A DNA stretch of 40,807 nucleotides. It comes from QHXQ01 sp036389375. Its GTDB lineage: Bacteria > Acidobacteriota > Blastocatellia > Pyrinomonadales > Pyrinomonadaceae. This document shows, in pieces, positions 26,137 through 33,457 of this stretch (position 1 is its first letter; each line of letters opens with the position of its first letter). The position numbers and the translations under genes are program-made. The notes under the pieces are model-generated. The model had not been told where the DNA came from, made no database searches, and worked only from the letters and a program-made list of their open reading frames with translations. The stretch is from contig DASVQA010000222.1 of the NCBI GenBank assembly GCA_036389375.1, positions 1 to 40,807 on the forward strand, written 5' to 3'.

Positions 26137-26388
26137 CTCGTCGGCACGTTGTCGCAAGTATGCAATCCATTTAACGGACAAAGAATCCATATATAGATGG
26201 ACGTGCTGATCCAGCTTGTTAAGTTCCAGACTGAAGCCAATCAGCCCGCCGCCCCACGTAGCCACGAGACATACCACTTCATTGCAAGCACGAAATTCCT
26301 CCAGCCTGAGTTTGTCCCAGTAAAGTTTAACGAATGGCGAACTAGCTCGAGTGCGCTCCTCCCAAGCATTAATATGTTCCTCTCGCAA
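26131..26388 (-). other. Probable true C-terminal part of the SIR2 gene in another frame
   Basis: This frame reads EEHINAWEERTRASSPFVKL and ends QRADET with its TAA inside the core of attC 11. The current frame of the SIR2 gene runs through the same bases with a less protein-like tail and stops 110 bp earlier. A single missing base near 26380-26390 (the run GAGAGG on the minus strand) would join YYCER to EEHINAW and give a protein of about 686 residues. Confidence 0.55.
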
Positions 26389-28193
26389 TAGTACAAATAA
26401 GTTTCCAGCGCTTTCACTTTGGCTTGACTTAAATTATCCGGAGAGCCGCACAATAACAGGTTGAGTTCTTGAATCTCGTCACGCGCCTCATCGAATCTCT
26501 TAGCCTTCATCAGCATCAGTGCATACTGCCTCTTGGCGTTAATAATGCCCATGCTCCCGCTCAAAAGGGAGAAGAATCTAACTGCCCTCTCGGAGCTATT
26601 CAACGCTGCCTCAAGCAGGCTTTCATCTTTAGTGATCTGGTAAATGCGTAAGTACACCCTCGCCATGAGGCGTTCGGTTTCGACCTTCCCGTGAATATCC
26701 TGGCTCTCTGTCAGGTTGCGTATTGCCTCTTCGCACACGCTGATGCTCTCCTTTAAGGCGTAGACTGACAGCCCCTTCTGGTAGCTCTGGCTTTGAACTA
26801 GGTTCTTCTGAGTCCGACCCAACACGCTCAACCACTTCAGCCTCTCAGAAGGCGGACACACGCCCAACTGGCCTCGGACGTAGGATACGAGCGCCGTAAG
26901 CTTCACCTCGACTTCTAACAAACGGGCTTCATCGTCTTGGTATATGAGGCTCTCAAGCCCGAATTGCATAGACCGGACCGACGATCTCTGCAGCGGAGTT
27001 ATGTAGTTCAGATTCGCGGCCAACTCGAAGTAGTCGCGGGCTTCTCTCCAGTTGACGTTCTTATCGCGGATTATGGAAGCCTTCCAGACGTAGTAGTCGA
27101 ACTCGGAGTGATCCGGCAGCGCCGCATACTTGTTCAGATAGACGTCTACCTCCCTGAAATCTCTTAGGTGCGAATAGCCGAGAATGAGTGCCTTAATCAG
27201 CCTCTCTTCGCTTGGCACTTCGGTCAGCCGCTCGAACAGTCTGAGCCCCTCCTGCTCGTGGTGCTCACGTTCGGCCGAGAACGGGGTGCGCATGATGGGA
27301 TCGTCGAGCTCGCTGAAATAGATGCTTCCGAGATTCGAATTTATATCCCTCCAAGGGAGTTCTACGAAGGGGATCAGGTTCTCTAAAAAATATGCCTTCC
27401 TCGCGCGGCCGGCGATGAGTTGCGCCCGGAAGTTACCCTCGAAGGAAGCGTAGTCCCTATCCGCCCACATCACATCGAAACCTGAAACGCTTAACAGGGC
27501 GTCTAGGCAGTCCGGTTCGGACAGGCTGTAGCCTAGGAAGACGACGAGCGCGTCATCAAAAAGCTCACGCAGAGTGAATAGGAAGGATGGTGGCAACCCG
27601 GAAGACTCCTGCTCGGTGGTGAGGACAAGTTGCTGGGGCCGGTCCAGCACCGCGCAACCGTGTATTTTAAGAACGAGGTTAGTGCCATCCGCCGTGGCCT
27701 TTTCGAGCGACTCGGCACCGAATACATTTACCTCGTTGGTAAGACCGACGGATGTGCTGAAAGATTGGAGATGCCCGAGCGCGTTCTCGAACCCAGTGTC
27801 GTAGTTCGTCGTGATGACGTGGCAATCCTTACGCCCACGCAGGAAGGATGAGATTAGGAAGTGGAGCCGGTTAGGGGTCGCGTCTCGAAAGTAGGTAGCG
27901 ATATCGGAAAGGGTAGGCGCGTAGGAGGGATCAGATACGTCTTCGATGACGAAGCCGAGCAGGGTCTCGAATGGAAGGCGCGCAAGACCTTCCAGCTTTG
28001 CGTCCGGGTGCCCCGCGCTATGGAGCTGCCGTTCTAATGACTGATAGCATGTCTGAACTAATTTCCAACCGGTTGGGAAGCCCGCAGGAGAAAAGAGCGA
28101 AATGCCCGAGCCGCAGAAGAAGATCAGCTTTCTCGCAGAGTACCATAGATCGACTGCGGCCCTGTGGTCAGTGCGAATTACTGTAACGCTCAT
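26241..28193 (-). CDS. SIR2-domain protein with TPR-like C-terminus, probable frameshift
   Basis: As read, 650 residues. The SIR2-type NAD-binding motifs are FFCGSGISLF (GSGIS 28-32), TTNYD (129-132), KIHG with the catalytic-type H178, and GYSLSEPD (221-228). The following 350 residues are helical, TPR-like repeats (for example ERLMARVYLRIYQITKDESL and RQYALMLMKAKRFDEARDEI). SIR2 domains on such scaffolds deplete NAD in anti-phage systems (Thoeris, DSR, SIR2-HerA). No partner gene is adjacent, as expected in a cassette. The last 48 residues are probably out of frame (see 26131-26388). The start lacks a good ribosome binding site. Confidence 0.8.
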   Translation of the reverse strand: MSVTVIRTDHRAAVDLWYSARKLIFFCGSGISLFSPAGFPTGWKLVQTCYQSLERQLHSAGHPDAKLEGLARLPFETLLGFVIEDVSDPSYAPTLSDIATYFRDATPNRLHFLISSFLRGRKDCHVITTNYDTGFENALGHLQSFSTSVGLTNEVNVFGAESLEKATADGTNLVLKIHGCAVLDRPQQLVLTTEQESSGLPPSFLFTLRELFDDALVVFLGYSLSEPDCLDALLSVSGFDVMWADRDYASFEGNFRAQLIAGRARKAYFLENLIPFVELPWRDINSNLGSIYFSELDDPIMRTPFSAEREHHEQEGLRLFERLTEVPSEERLIKALILGYSHLRDFREVDVYLNKYAALPDHSEFDYYVWKASIIRDKNVNWREARDYFELAANLNYITPLQRSSVRSMQFGLESLIYQDDEARLLEVEVKLTALVSYVRGQLGVCPPSERLKWLSVLGRTQKNLVQSQSYQKGLSVYALKESISVCEEAIRNLTESQDIHGKVETERLMARVYLRIYQITKDESLLEAALNSSERAVRFFSLLSGSMGIINAKRQYALMLMKAKRFDEARDEIQELNLLLCGSPDNLSQAKVKALETYLYYCERNILMLGRSALELVRHSLNFTGTNSGWRNFVLAMKWYVSWLRGAAG

Positions 28194-28270
28194 CCTGCGT
28201 TTCGTAACGGTTAACCGCTTTCGGAACGGAACATGTCCAAGTTTGGGGATTATGACAGCTAATCACCGCG

Positions 28271-28356
28271 GCATAACGCCCGACAGCACCCGCGCCCCTA
28301 TTCAACGTACATGAGAGGCAACGTGATGGGGCGTCGGGTGCATGCCGTTGTTATGC
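28271..28356 (-). other. attC 12 (-)
   Basis: Cores GCATAAC and GTTATGC, arms GCCCGACAGCACCCGCGCC and GCGTCGGGTGCATGCCGTT. Nearly the same inner sequence as attC 17 and attC 4. It is the right-most site of element A; the DoxX-like gene beyond it reads opposite to it. Confidence 0.88.
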
Positions 28357-28389
28357 CGCCGGAATTTGAGCGCCCTGCACTCATTTGAT

Positions 28390-29106
28390 ATGGATCTTAT
28401 GCACCTACTTGCCAACCTTGACCATCTCTACAATGAAGGCAAGAGCAACCAATGGTTGCGCTACTTCGCCGTCTTTTGCCGCGTCGCATTGGCCTTGGGG
28501 TTTATCCCTTCTGGCATAGTAAAAGTTATGGGAGAGCGGTTTACCGCGTTGCCTGCGAATCATCCACTGGGCCACTATTTTGACGCGTTATACCTTACCA
28601 GCTTTTACTACAGGTTTATTGGCGTGAGCCAGCTGACGGCGGCGCTGCTGTTGCTCATCCCGAGGACGGCGTTGCTGGGCGCGATTCTTTATTTCCCGAT
28701 CATCTTCAATATTTGTGTGTTGGCCTATGCGACCCGCTTTGAAGGCACGCGCATCACTACGCTCATGGTGTTGGCAAACTTGTATTTGCTGTGTTGGGAC
28801 TACGCGCGGTTGAAATACGTTCTACCCTTTGCGTCATCGAGCAACGTCGGGACAACACCAAATCAGAAGATGTCCCGCAAGTTTCCCTGGGTATTTTTTG
28901 GAGGCGTCATCGCAGTAGTCGCTGCAGTGATCGTCATCAACGCCTTTATGTACGACATCCGCCCTAGCAATTCCCAGCCAGAGTGCACGAACGGATGCCG
29001 CAATAATGCTCGCTCCGAGGACTGCGCACGCTTCTGCAATTGCATTTACAACAAGGGTGCCCCCTTGGATCAGTGCTTAAATGAATACAGCAAAAGGAAG
29101 GAATGA
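28390..29106 (+). CDS. DoxX-like membrane protein with Cys-rich tail
   Basis: A 238-residue protein with about four to five membrane helices (YFAVFCRVALALGFIPSGIV; LTAALLLLIPRTALLGAILYF; IIFNICVLAYA; TLMVLANLYLLCW; WVFFGGVIAVVAAVIVINAF), in the pattern of DoxX/MauE proteins. A C-terminal tail of about 40 residues has six cysteines (ECTNGCRNN ... DCARFCNCIYNKG ... QCLNEY), probably outside the cytoplasm and disulfide-bonded. It reads toward the right end of element A and opposite to attC 12. The ATG at 28390 was chosen because the frame upstream runs into the attC; no good ribosome binding site is visible. Confidence 0.7.
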   Translation: MDLMHLLANLDHLYNEGKSNQWLRYFAVFCRVALALGFIPSGIVKVMGERFTALPANHPLGHYFDALYLTSFYYRFIGVSQLTAALLLLIPRTALLGAILYFPIIFNICVLAYATRFEGTRITTLMVLANLYLLCWDYARLKYVLPFASSSNVGTTPNQKMSRKFPWVFFGGVIAVVAAVIVINAFMYDIRPSNSQPECTNGCRNNARSEDCARFCNCIYNKGAPLDQCLNEYSKRKE

Positions 29107-29363
29107 CCTACACGTCATCGGGCCTACCTCCATCTTCGGAGCTGCTATAACGATTGAAACTGATTAAGCCGCACGCGGCTACTCTGATTGGTGCCAGCTT
29201 GTTGCCATCGATTTGTAAAATGGGTCATTTTTCTCTCCTATAATCCCTCAAGTTGCGACAAATATCAGTATTCTTAGAGGTTAATAGATGCCTGAATAAA
29301 ACAACATTATCTCTGCGAAAAAGGCTTTCATGAGTTTTTCTTTTATGCAAGTCGTAGAATTAG

Positions 29364-29490
29364 CACTTTATGCCGGAGAAATTAGGGATTTTATCACTTT
29401 ATGCCGGAATTGATTTTCAGTATATGCCGGAGAGCCTCCCGTAAGTTGTTGATTCTCCGTCTGAGGTTTTAGCACTTTATGCCGGAGCTA
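29364..29490 (-). repeat. Right terminal region of element A with four motif copies
   Basis: The motif (CACTT)TATGCCGGA occurs at 29364-29377, 29395-29408, 29423-29431 and 29473-29486, all in the same orientation and inverse to the left-end copies. The last 68 bases (29423-29490) differ from the right end of element B (33458-33525) at six positions. Confidence 0.9.
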
Positions 29491-29513
29491 ACAATTAGCT
29501 CCGGCATAAAGTG
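29473..29513. repeat. Perfect palindrome at the A/B junction
   Basis: The 17-base end of A (29473-29489) and the 17-base start of B (29497-29513) are exact inverse complements around the 7 bases AACAATT. The structure is what two abutting inverted-repeat ends make; it could also fold as a hairpin in RNA. Confidence 0.92.
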
Positions 29514-29536
29514 AAATAATTTCCGGCATAAAATGA
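29497..29536 (+). repeat. Left terminal repeat of element B
   Basis: Motif copies at 29500-29514 and 29522-29536, same 22-bp period as in element A; one difference in 40 bases from 17163-17202. Confidence 0.9.
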
Positions 29537-29609
29537 AATATTATTTGATGGTAGCGGCTTATATTCGTTGTACTGAATATCTTTAGCTTCCATCTGCAGT
29601 GAGCTAGAA

Positions 29610-29960
29610 ATGAAAGTGGTCTTGATAGAGAAGAGAGAAGTTTATGTCCAATGCCCGGACTGTGGTGATGAGACTAGCCATCGCGTTTCGCACAAGGATG
29701 ATACCTACGCTAAAAACCGAGTGCTGAAGTTCTACTTAGAGGGTGAAGAAATCCTATCGGCGACGGCCAGTCTCGTAACCGCACGGCCGGATTCCAGGGG
29801 TGTGCGGTTAGTCAGAATCTCCCAGGAGTTGCCCTACGATTTGTTTGTCAAAGTAGGCGCCGGTAAGAATGTGAGGATCAAGTTGGGGCCATCAGAGTTC
29901 GGGTTAAGTAAAGACCTTCTTGAGGCCTTGCACGATGTCAAAAAGTCCGTCGGTTCGTAA
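29610..29960 (+). CDS. Small CxxC protein, unknown function
   Basis: A 116-residue protein. It starts MKVVLIEKREVYVQCPDCGD, with a single CxxC pair and histidines nearby (SHRVSHKDD), so a zinc site is possible. The rest is beta-rich (SATASLVTARPDSRGVRLVR in part) with a closing helix. It starts 74 bp after the left terminal repeat of element B and is followed 30 bp after its stop by attC 13. I do not recognise it. The start has only a weak GTGAG upstream. Confidence 0.6.
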   Translation: MKVVLIEKREVYVQCPDCGDETSHRVSHKDDTYAKNRVLKFYLEGEEILSATASLVTARPDSRGVRLVRISQELPYDLFVKVGAGKNVRIKLGPSEFGLSKDLLEALHDVKKSVGS

Positions 29961-29990
29961 AGTATGCTGACGGGTTCCATATCTAGCGCA

Positions 29991-30075
29991 ATCTAACAAC
30001 GGGATGCAGCGGACGCGCAATTAGGAAGCATTTTATCCTCGATGTCTTGTGCGCCGCTGATGCCGGATGCTAGGT
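29991..30075 (+). other. attC 13 (+), variant outer core
   Basis: Left core ATCTAAC, right core GCTAGGT in place of GTTAGGT. Arms AACGGGATGCAGCGGACGCGC and GCGCCGCTGATGCCGGAT pair well. The change of the crossover dinucleotide from TT to CT may lower its activity. Confidence 0.82.
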
Positions 30076-30142
30076 TTTGGAAACTCATTGGGTGGATTTA
30101 CGTAAAAACAGTTGAATCAAAGTAATTCTTGTAGGAATACTT

Positions 30143-31090
30143 ATGAAAGCAATTGTCTGCACAAGGTATGGGCCGCCGGAGGTTCTTCAGCTCAAAGAGG
30201 CGGATAAACCTACGCCGAGAGATAATGAAGTCCTCATCAAAATCCACGCAACCGCAGTCACAGCCAGCGACTGCCTCATCCGCCGCTCTGACTTGCCAAT
30301 CATCATGTCGCTCGGGAGGCGGCTGGCGGTGGGTTTGACAAGACCGAGAAAACCCGTCTTCGGGGCGGTCGTGGCCGGAGAGATTGAAGCAGTCGGCAAA
30401 GACGTAAAGCTATTTAGGGAAGGCGATCAGGTTTACGGCTCAACAGGTCTGAGGCTTGGTGCCTATGCCGAGTACGCCTGTATGTCGGAGGCGGAGACGA
30501 TGACCGGCTGTCTGGCAATCAAACCAGCGACGATGAGCTATCAGGAGGCCGCCGCAGTCCCTTATGGCGCAATGATCGCATTGCATTTTATTGACAAAGG
30601 GAATATCCGAAGCGGACAAAGAGCGCTGATCTACGGAGCTTCCGGGGCCATAGGCACAACCGCGTTGCAGCTCGCCAAGCACTTGGGCGCAGAAGTCACA
30701 GCCGTTTGCAGCACGACGAATCTGGCGCTGGTGAAATCGCTGGGCGCAGATAAAGTGATTGATTACACTAGAGAGGATTCTATTAGCAGCTTAGAGCTTT
30801 ATGACTTTGTTTTTGACGCCGTGGGCAAAAGGAAAAGCTCAAACTTAAAACAACAGTGCAGGAATGCACTGGCGCAGGGCGGAAAGTACGCCTCGGTGGA
30901 CGGCGGCATGCCGCGGCCGCGCGCCGAATATCTTGTCCGAATGAAACAGATAATCGAAGAAGGCCATTTTAGAGCAGTCATAGATAGATGCTATCCGCTG
31001 GAACAGATCGTCGAGGCTCACAGGTATGTGGATAAGGGGCACAAAAAGGGGAATGTAGTGATAACTGTGGGACATATCAACAAGACCTAA
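30143..31090 (+). CDS. NAD(P)-dependent MDR oxidoreductase (quinone-reductase-like)
   Basis: A 315-residue zinc-independent medium-chain dehydrogenase. The GroES-like N-terminus starts MKAIVCTRYGPPEVLQLKEA. The cofactor motif YGASGAIGTTALQLAKHLGA lies at about 173-192, with strand-2 residues TAVCSTTN that suggest NADPH. The catalytic zinc ligands are absent, as in quinone oxidoreductases. GGAA precedes the ATG by 6 bases. The TAA stop lies in the core of attC 14. Reaction: NAD(P)H-linked reduction of an unknown carbonyl or enone. Confidence 0.88.
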   Translation: MKAIVCTRYGPPEVLQLKEADKPTPRDNEVLIKIHATAVTASDCLIRRSDLPIIMSLGRRLAVGLTRPRKPVFGAVVAGEIEAVGKDVKLFREGDQVYGSTGLRLGAYAEYACMSEAETMTGCLAIKPATMSYQEAAAVPYGAMIALHFIDKGNIRSGQRALIYGASGAIGTTALQLAKHLGAEVTAVCSTTNLALVKSLGADKVIDYTREDSISSLELYDFVFDAVGKRKSSNLKQQCRNALAQGGKYASVDGGMPRPRAEYLVRMKQIIEEGHFRAVIDRCYPLEQIVEAHRYVDKGHKKGNVVITVGHINKT

Positions 31091-31172
31091 CAACGGCATG
31101 CAGCGGACGCGCAAATCAGCGTGCCTCTTATCTTTCACGGCTCATGTGCGCCGCTGATGCTGGGCGTTAGGT
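31085..31172 (+). other. attC 14 (+)
   Basis: Cores ACCTAAC and GTTAGGT, arms AACGGCATGCAGCGGACGCGC and GCGCCGCTGATGCTGGGC; extra base in the left arm, so plus orientation. Confidence 0.92.
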
Positions 31173-31220
31173 GCTTGCAGGTTTAGCTTAGCATTAAATA
31201 GAAGGGGCTTAGGGATAAAG

Positions 31221-31970
31221 ATGTCTCAAAATACTTTCGACATGCCTTTAACAGATCAAAGGCTTGTTCAAGTAATTTCGGCTTCTGTGGTGAATAGCAT
31301 TGAGGATGTAATCAATGTCATGCGTGGACTTGATAACATTCTTCAGAACAATGATGGGCTGAAGTGGTTCAACCTATTGTATCTGAGAGTAACGGAGGGC
31401 GTGCGCGATAGCCCACCTGCTGAGAGGTGGGAAAATCAGCAATATGTTGAACGGTTGGCTGTAATATTTGCGGGCCTATATTTCAGTGCGATTGCTAGTT
31501 GGCAGCGCGACCACGATAGGGTAGTGCGGTCATGGGCTCCGCTGTTCAGGTCAAGACAGAGGAGCGGGATTGCACGAGTACAGTTTGCTATTGCGGGCAT
31601 GAACGCTCACATCAACCATGACCTGCCGATTGCCTTAGTCCAAACCTCAGAAGAGCAAGATATTGTTCCAAGGCGAGGCAGCCCTGAGCATAGAGACTTC
31701 GAGCGCGTTAATGCCATTCTAGAGGTTGTGGCAGAACAGGTGAAGCAGTTTCTTGCGACAGGAATCGTAGGAGAGATAGATCAAGACCTTGGCCGACTTG
31801 ATGATGTAGTTGCTCTATGGAGCGTCCGCAAGGCCAGGGAAACGGCTTATACGAATGGCGAAATATTGTGGCAATTGCGGGCCATTCCGACATTAAGCGA
31901 TGCTTTTCTCAGGAATTTGGATAGGCTGGTCGGACTTTCGAGCCGAGGGCTGCTCGTCCCTACCTTCTGA
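31221..31970 (+). CDS. DUF5995 family protein
   Basis: A 249-residue soluble, mostly helical protein. The block FAIAGMNAHINHDLPIALVQ (about 121-140), after WAPLFRSRQ, is the signature of DUF5995, with conserved His and Asp that could bind metal. Function of the family is unknown. It is carried between attC 14 and attC 15 in the same orientation. The ATG has GGG a few bases upstream. An 81-bp non-coding stretch follows before attC 15. Confidence 0.75.
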   Translation: MSQNTFDMPLTDQRLVQVISASVVNSIEDVINVMRGLDNILQNNDGLKWFNLLYLRVTEGVRDSPPAERWENQQYVERLAVIFAGLYFSAIASWQRDHDRVVRSWAPLFRSRQRSGIARVQFAIAGMNAHINHDLPIALVQTSEEQDIVPRRGSPEHRDFERVNAILEVVAEQVKQFLATGIVGEIDQDLGRLDDVVALWSVRKARETAYTNGEILWQLRAIPTLSDAFLRNLDRLVGLSSRGLLVPTF

Positions 31971-32051
31971 GTATCTGTAGAGCACAGGTCGGAGTTTGTC
32001 GCCATAAATTAGAGCTGGCTCTATGCTAGCGGCAGCTCGAATCAAAGGCGC

Positions 32052-32153
32052 ACCTAACAACTCATTCAACCGGAGCGGCAATAGCGCACTTTTCATCCGC
32101 AAGGTGGGATGCTTCTCTCAATTCTTCCCACCCGGTTAATTCGGGCGTTAGGT
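32052..32153 (+). other. attC 15 (+)
   Basis: Cores ACCTAAC and GTTAGGT. The aadA-like arms are AACTCATTCAACCGG and CCCGGTTAATTCGGGC. Confidence 0.93.
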
Positions 32154-32195
32154 TGCTCTTGCTTTGTAACAATGTAAAAAACGGGAGGGTTGAGA

Positions 32196-32714
32196 ATGCG
32201 AAAAGTAACGTTCCGCGTGGCCAATAGTCTCGATAATTACATTGCCCGCCTTGATGGCTCAGTTGATTGGATTCTGCATGATGATGCTGCCAATTCATCT
32301 CTCGCAGAGTTTTGGAAAACCATTGACACTGTCTTATGGGGACGCAAAACTTACGCCCTTGTCCAAGGTAGAATGCCTACGTACAAGGGCGTGAAGAACT
32401 ATGTCTTTTCCCGCACACTGAAGGAGAGTGCTGATAAAGGAGTTGAGCTAATAAACGGGGATGCCATAGAGTTTGTCAGAGATATGAAGCAGCAGGAGGG
32501 CAAAGACATCTTTGTCATGGGGGGCGGCGAGTTGGCTAAATCTCTTTTTGACGAAGGGTTGATTGATGAGGTCGGTATGAATATTCACCCTGTTCTGCTG
32601 GGCTCTGGCATTCCACTATTCCACGAAATGAAAGGACAGATCAATTTAGAGTTGGTTAAGTGCAAAAGTCTCAAAAATGGCTGTGTTCTGATATCTTATC
32701 GCGTAAAAAGTTGA
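32196..32714 (+). CDS. Dihydrofolate reductase / RibD-C family protein
   Basis: A 172-residue reductase-like protein. It shows VANSLDNYIARLDGSVDWI at the N-terminus, DTVLWGRKTYALV in the middle and DIFVMGGGELAKSLFDEGLI with the cofactor glycines near 110, the order found in the bacterial RibD C-terminal-domain reductases. NADPH-dependent reduction of a pterin- or pyrimidine-like substrate is expected. Trimethoprim-type resistance is not implied, since this group is distant from DfrA and DfrB. GGAGG lies 7 bases before the ATG. attC 16 follows 38 bp after the stop. Confidence 0.88.
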   Translation: MRKVTFRVANSLDNYIARLDGSVDWILHDDAANSSLAEFWKTIDTVLWGRKTYALVQGRMPTYKGVKNYVFSRTLKESADKGVELINGDAIEFVRDMKQQEGKDIFVMGGGELAKSLFDEGLIDEVGMNIHPVLLGSGIPLFHEMKGQINLELVKCKSLKNGCVLISYRVKS

Positions 32715-32752
32715 AATATTAGGGCGTGGTGACGCTTGCACGTCACGGCGCA

Positions 32753-32864
32753 ATCTAACAACTCATTGAACCCGACCCGCTTCAGCTTGGCTTGCATCCA
32801 GATTGTCGCGCTCCGGTTTGCCTGTGTGGTCATGTCGGCGGGCAAGTTAATTCGAGCGTTCGGC
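32753..32864 (+). other. attC 16 (+)
   Basis: Cores ATCTAAC and GTTCGGC, arms AACTCATTGAACCCGAC and GCAAGTTAATTCGAGC. Last plus-oriented site in element B. Confidence 0.88.
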
Positions 32865-32928
32865 GCTCAACAGCATGTCTTACAACCCATAGGCTCTGAT
32901 GGATTGATTAGCTACAAGGAGAAAAGAG

Positions 32929-33108
32929 ATGGATAAGAACGGTGACGTGATACAGCTTAACTTGCAGGGCCCCAATGGGGGGACTTTGGTTTTGGTAGCG
33001 GATTACATCAACAAGACGGTCTCGCTTATCGAAATCATTCCCAATGCTCAGCCCCCTGGGAAGATAGTAGTTTGGGAAATTCAATCCTACACTGCGGTGG
33101 GGCGTTAA
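32929..33108 (+). CDS. 59-residue hypothetical protein
   Basis: A short frame starting MDKNGDVIQLNLQGPNGGTL and ending YTAVGR, with AGGAG 7 bases before the ATG. Hydrophobic and polar residues alternate as in a small beta-barrel (LVLVADYINKTVSLIEIIP). It sits at the meeting point of the two attC orientations in element B (between plus attC 16 and minus attC 17), the same relative place as the OLD-like gene in element A. Family unknown. Confidence 0.65.
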   Translation: MDKNGDVIQLNLQGPNGGTLVLVADYINKTVSLIEIIPNAQPPGKIVVWEIQSYTAVGR

Positions 33109-33279
33109 CGATCAAAGATCGCTTAACGACTGCTGCAAGGTTCTTGAACGGCTGGCAACGAACCAAACGATCCAGCACTAAAGGATTTGCCTGCGGAGTG
33201 GTTCCGTTTGCAAAGCCCTATATGCCACCGTCCGATGATGCGTGGGGAACTGAGCCTGCACGCATCGCGGCAAAGCCGC

Positions 33280-33364
33280 GTCCAACGCCCGGCATTACCC
33301 GCGCCCCTATTCAACTTTCACGAGAGGCGCGCTTCGGGGCGTCGGGTGCATGCCGTTGTTAGGC
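33280..33364 (-). other. attC 17 (-)
   Basis: Cores GTCCAAC and GTTAGGC, arms GCCCGGCATTACCCGCGCC and GCGTCGGGTGCATGCCGTT. Close relative of attC 12. It is the only minus-oriented site of element B and lies 161 bp from its right end. Confidence 0.9.
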
Positions 33365-33457
33365 GTTTGTATCTATGTTGGTAAAATAAGCCGCTTGATA
33401 TGAAATGACTATGAATAGCGATAATAGTAATACTTTGGCTGGCATTGAGTATAATGG

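Larger units (their letters stand above)
17163..29490. mobile_element. Element A: inverted-repeat-bounded integron-cassette carrier without recombinase
   Basis: The 12.3-kb segment starts with AGCTCCGGCATAAAGTG and ends with the inverse, CACTTTATGCCGGAGCTA. It contains twelve attC sites (two plus-oriented at the left, ten minus-oriented at the right) and about ten genes, of lower GC than the host on either side. No integrase, transposase or other DNA recombinase is encoded, so any movement must be driven in trans. Its ends are nearly identical to those of the adjacent element B. The class of element is not one I can name. Confidence 0.75.
29107..29609. other. Gene-free junction of elements A and B
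   Basis: 503 bases hold the right end of A, a 6-base spacer and the left end of B. No coding frame is convincing. The stretch 29107-29360 shows no recognisable site apart from AT-rich sequence. Confidence 0.7.

Noticed and set aside
29364..29536. Naming the elements as RIT, Tn554-like or Tn7-like
   Set aside because: No recombinase gene is present, and the end motif alone does not allow me to assign a family.
32196..32714. Trimethoprim-resistance cassette (dfr)
   Set aside because: The sequence is of the RibD-C/DHFR-like group and not of the DfrA or DfrB resistance types.
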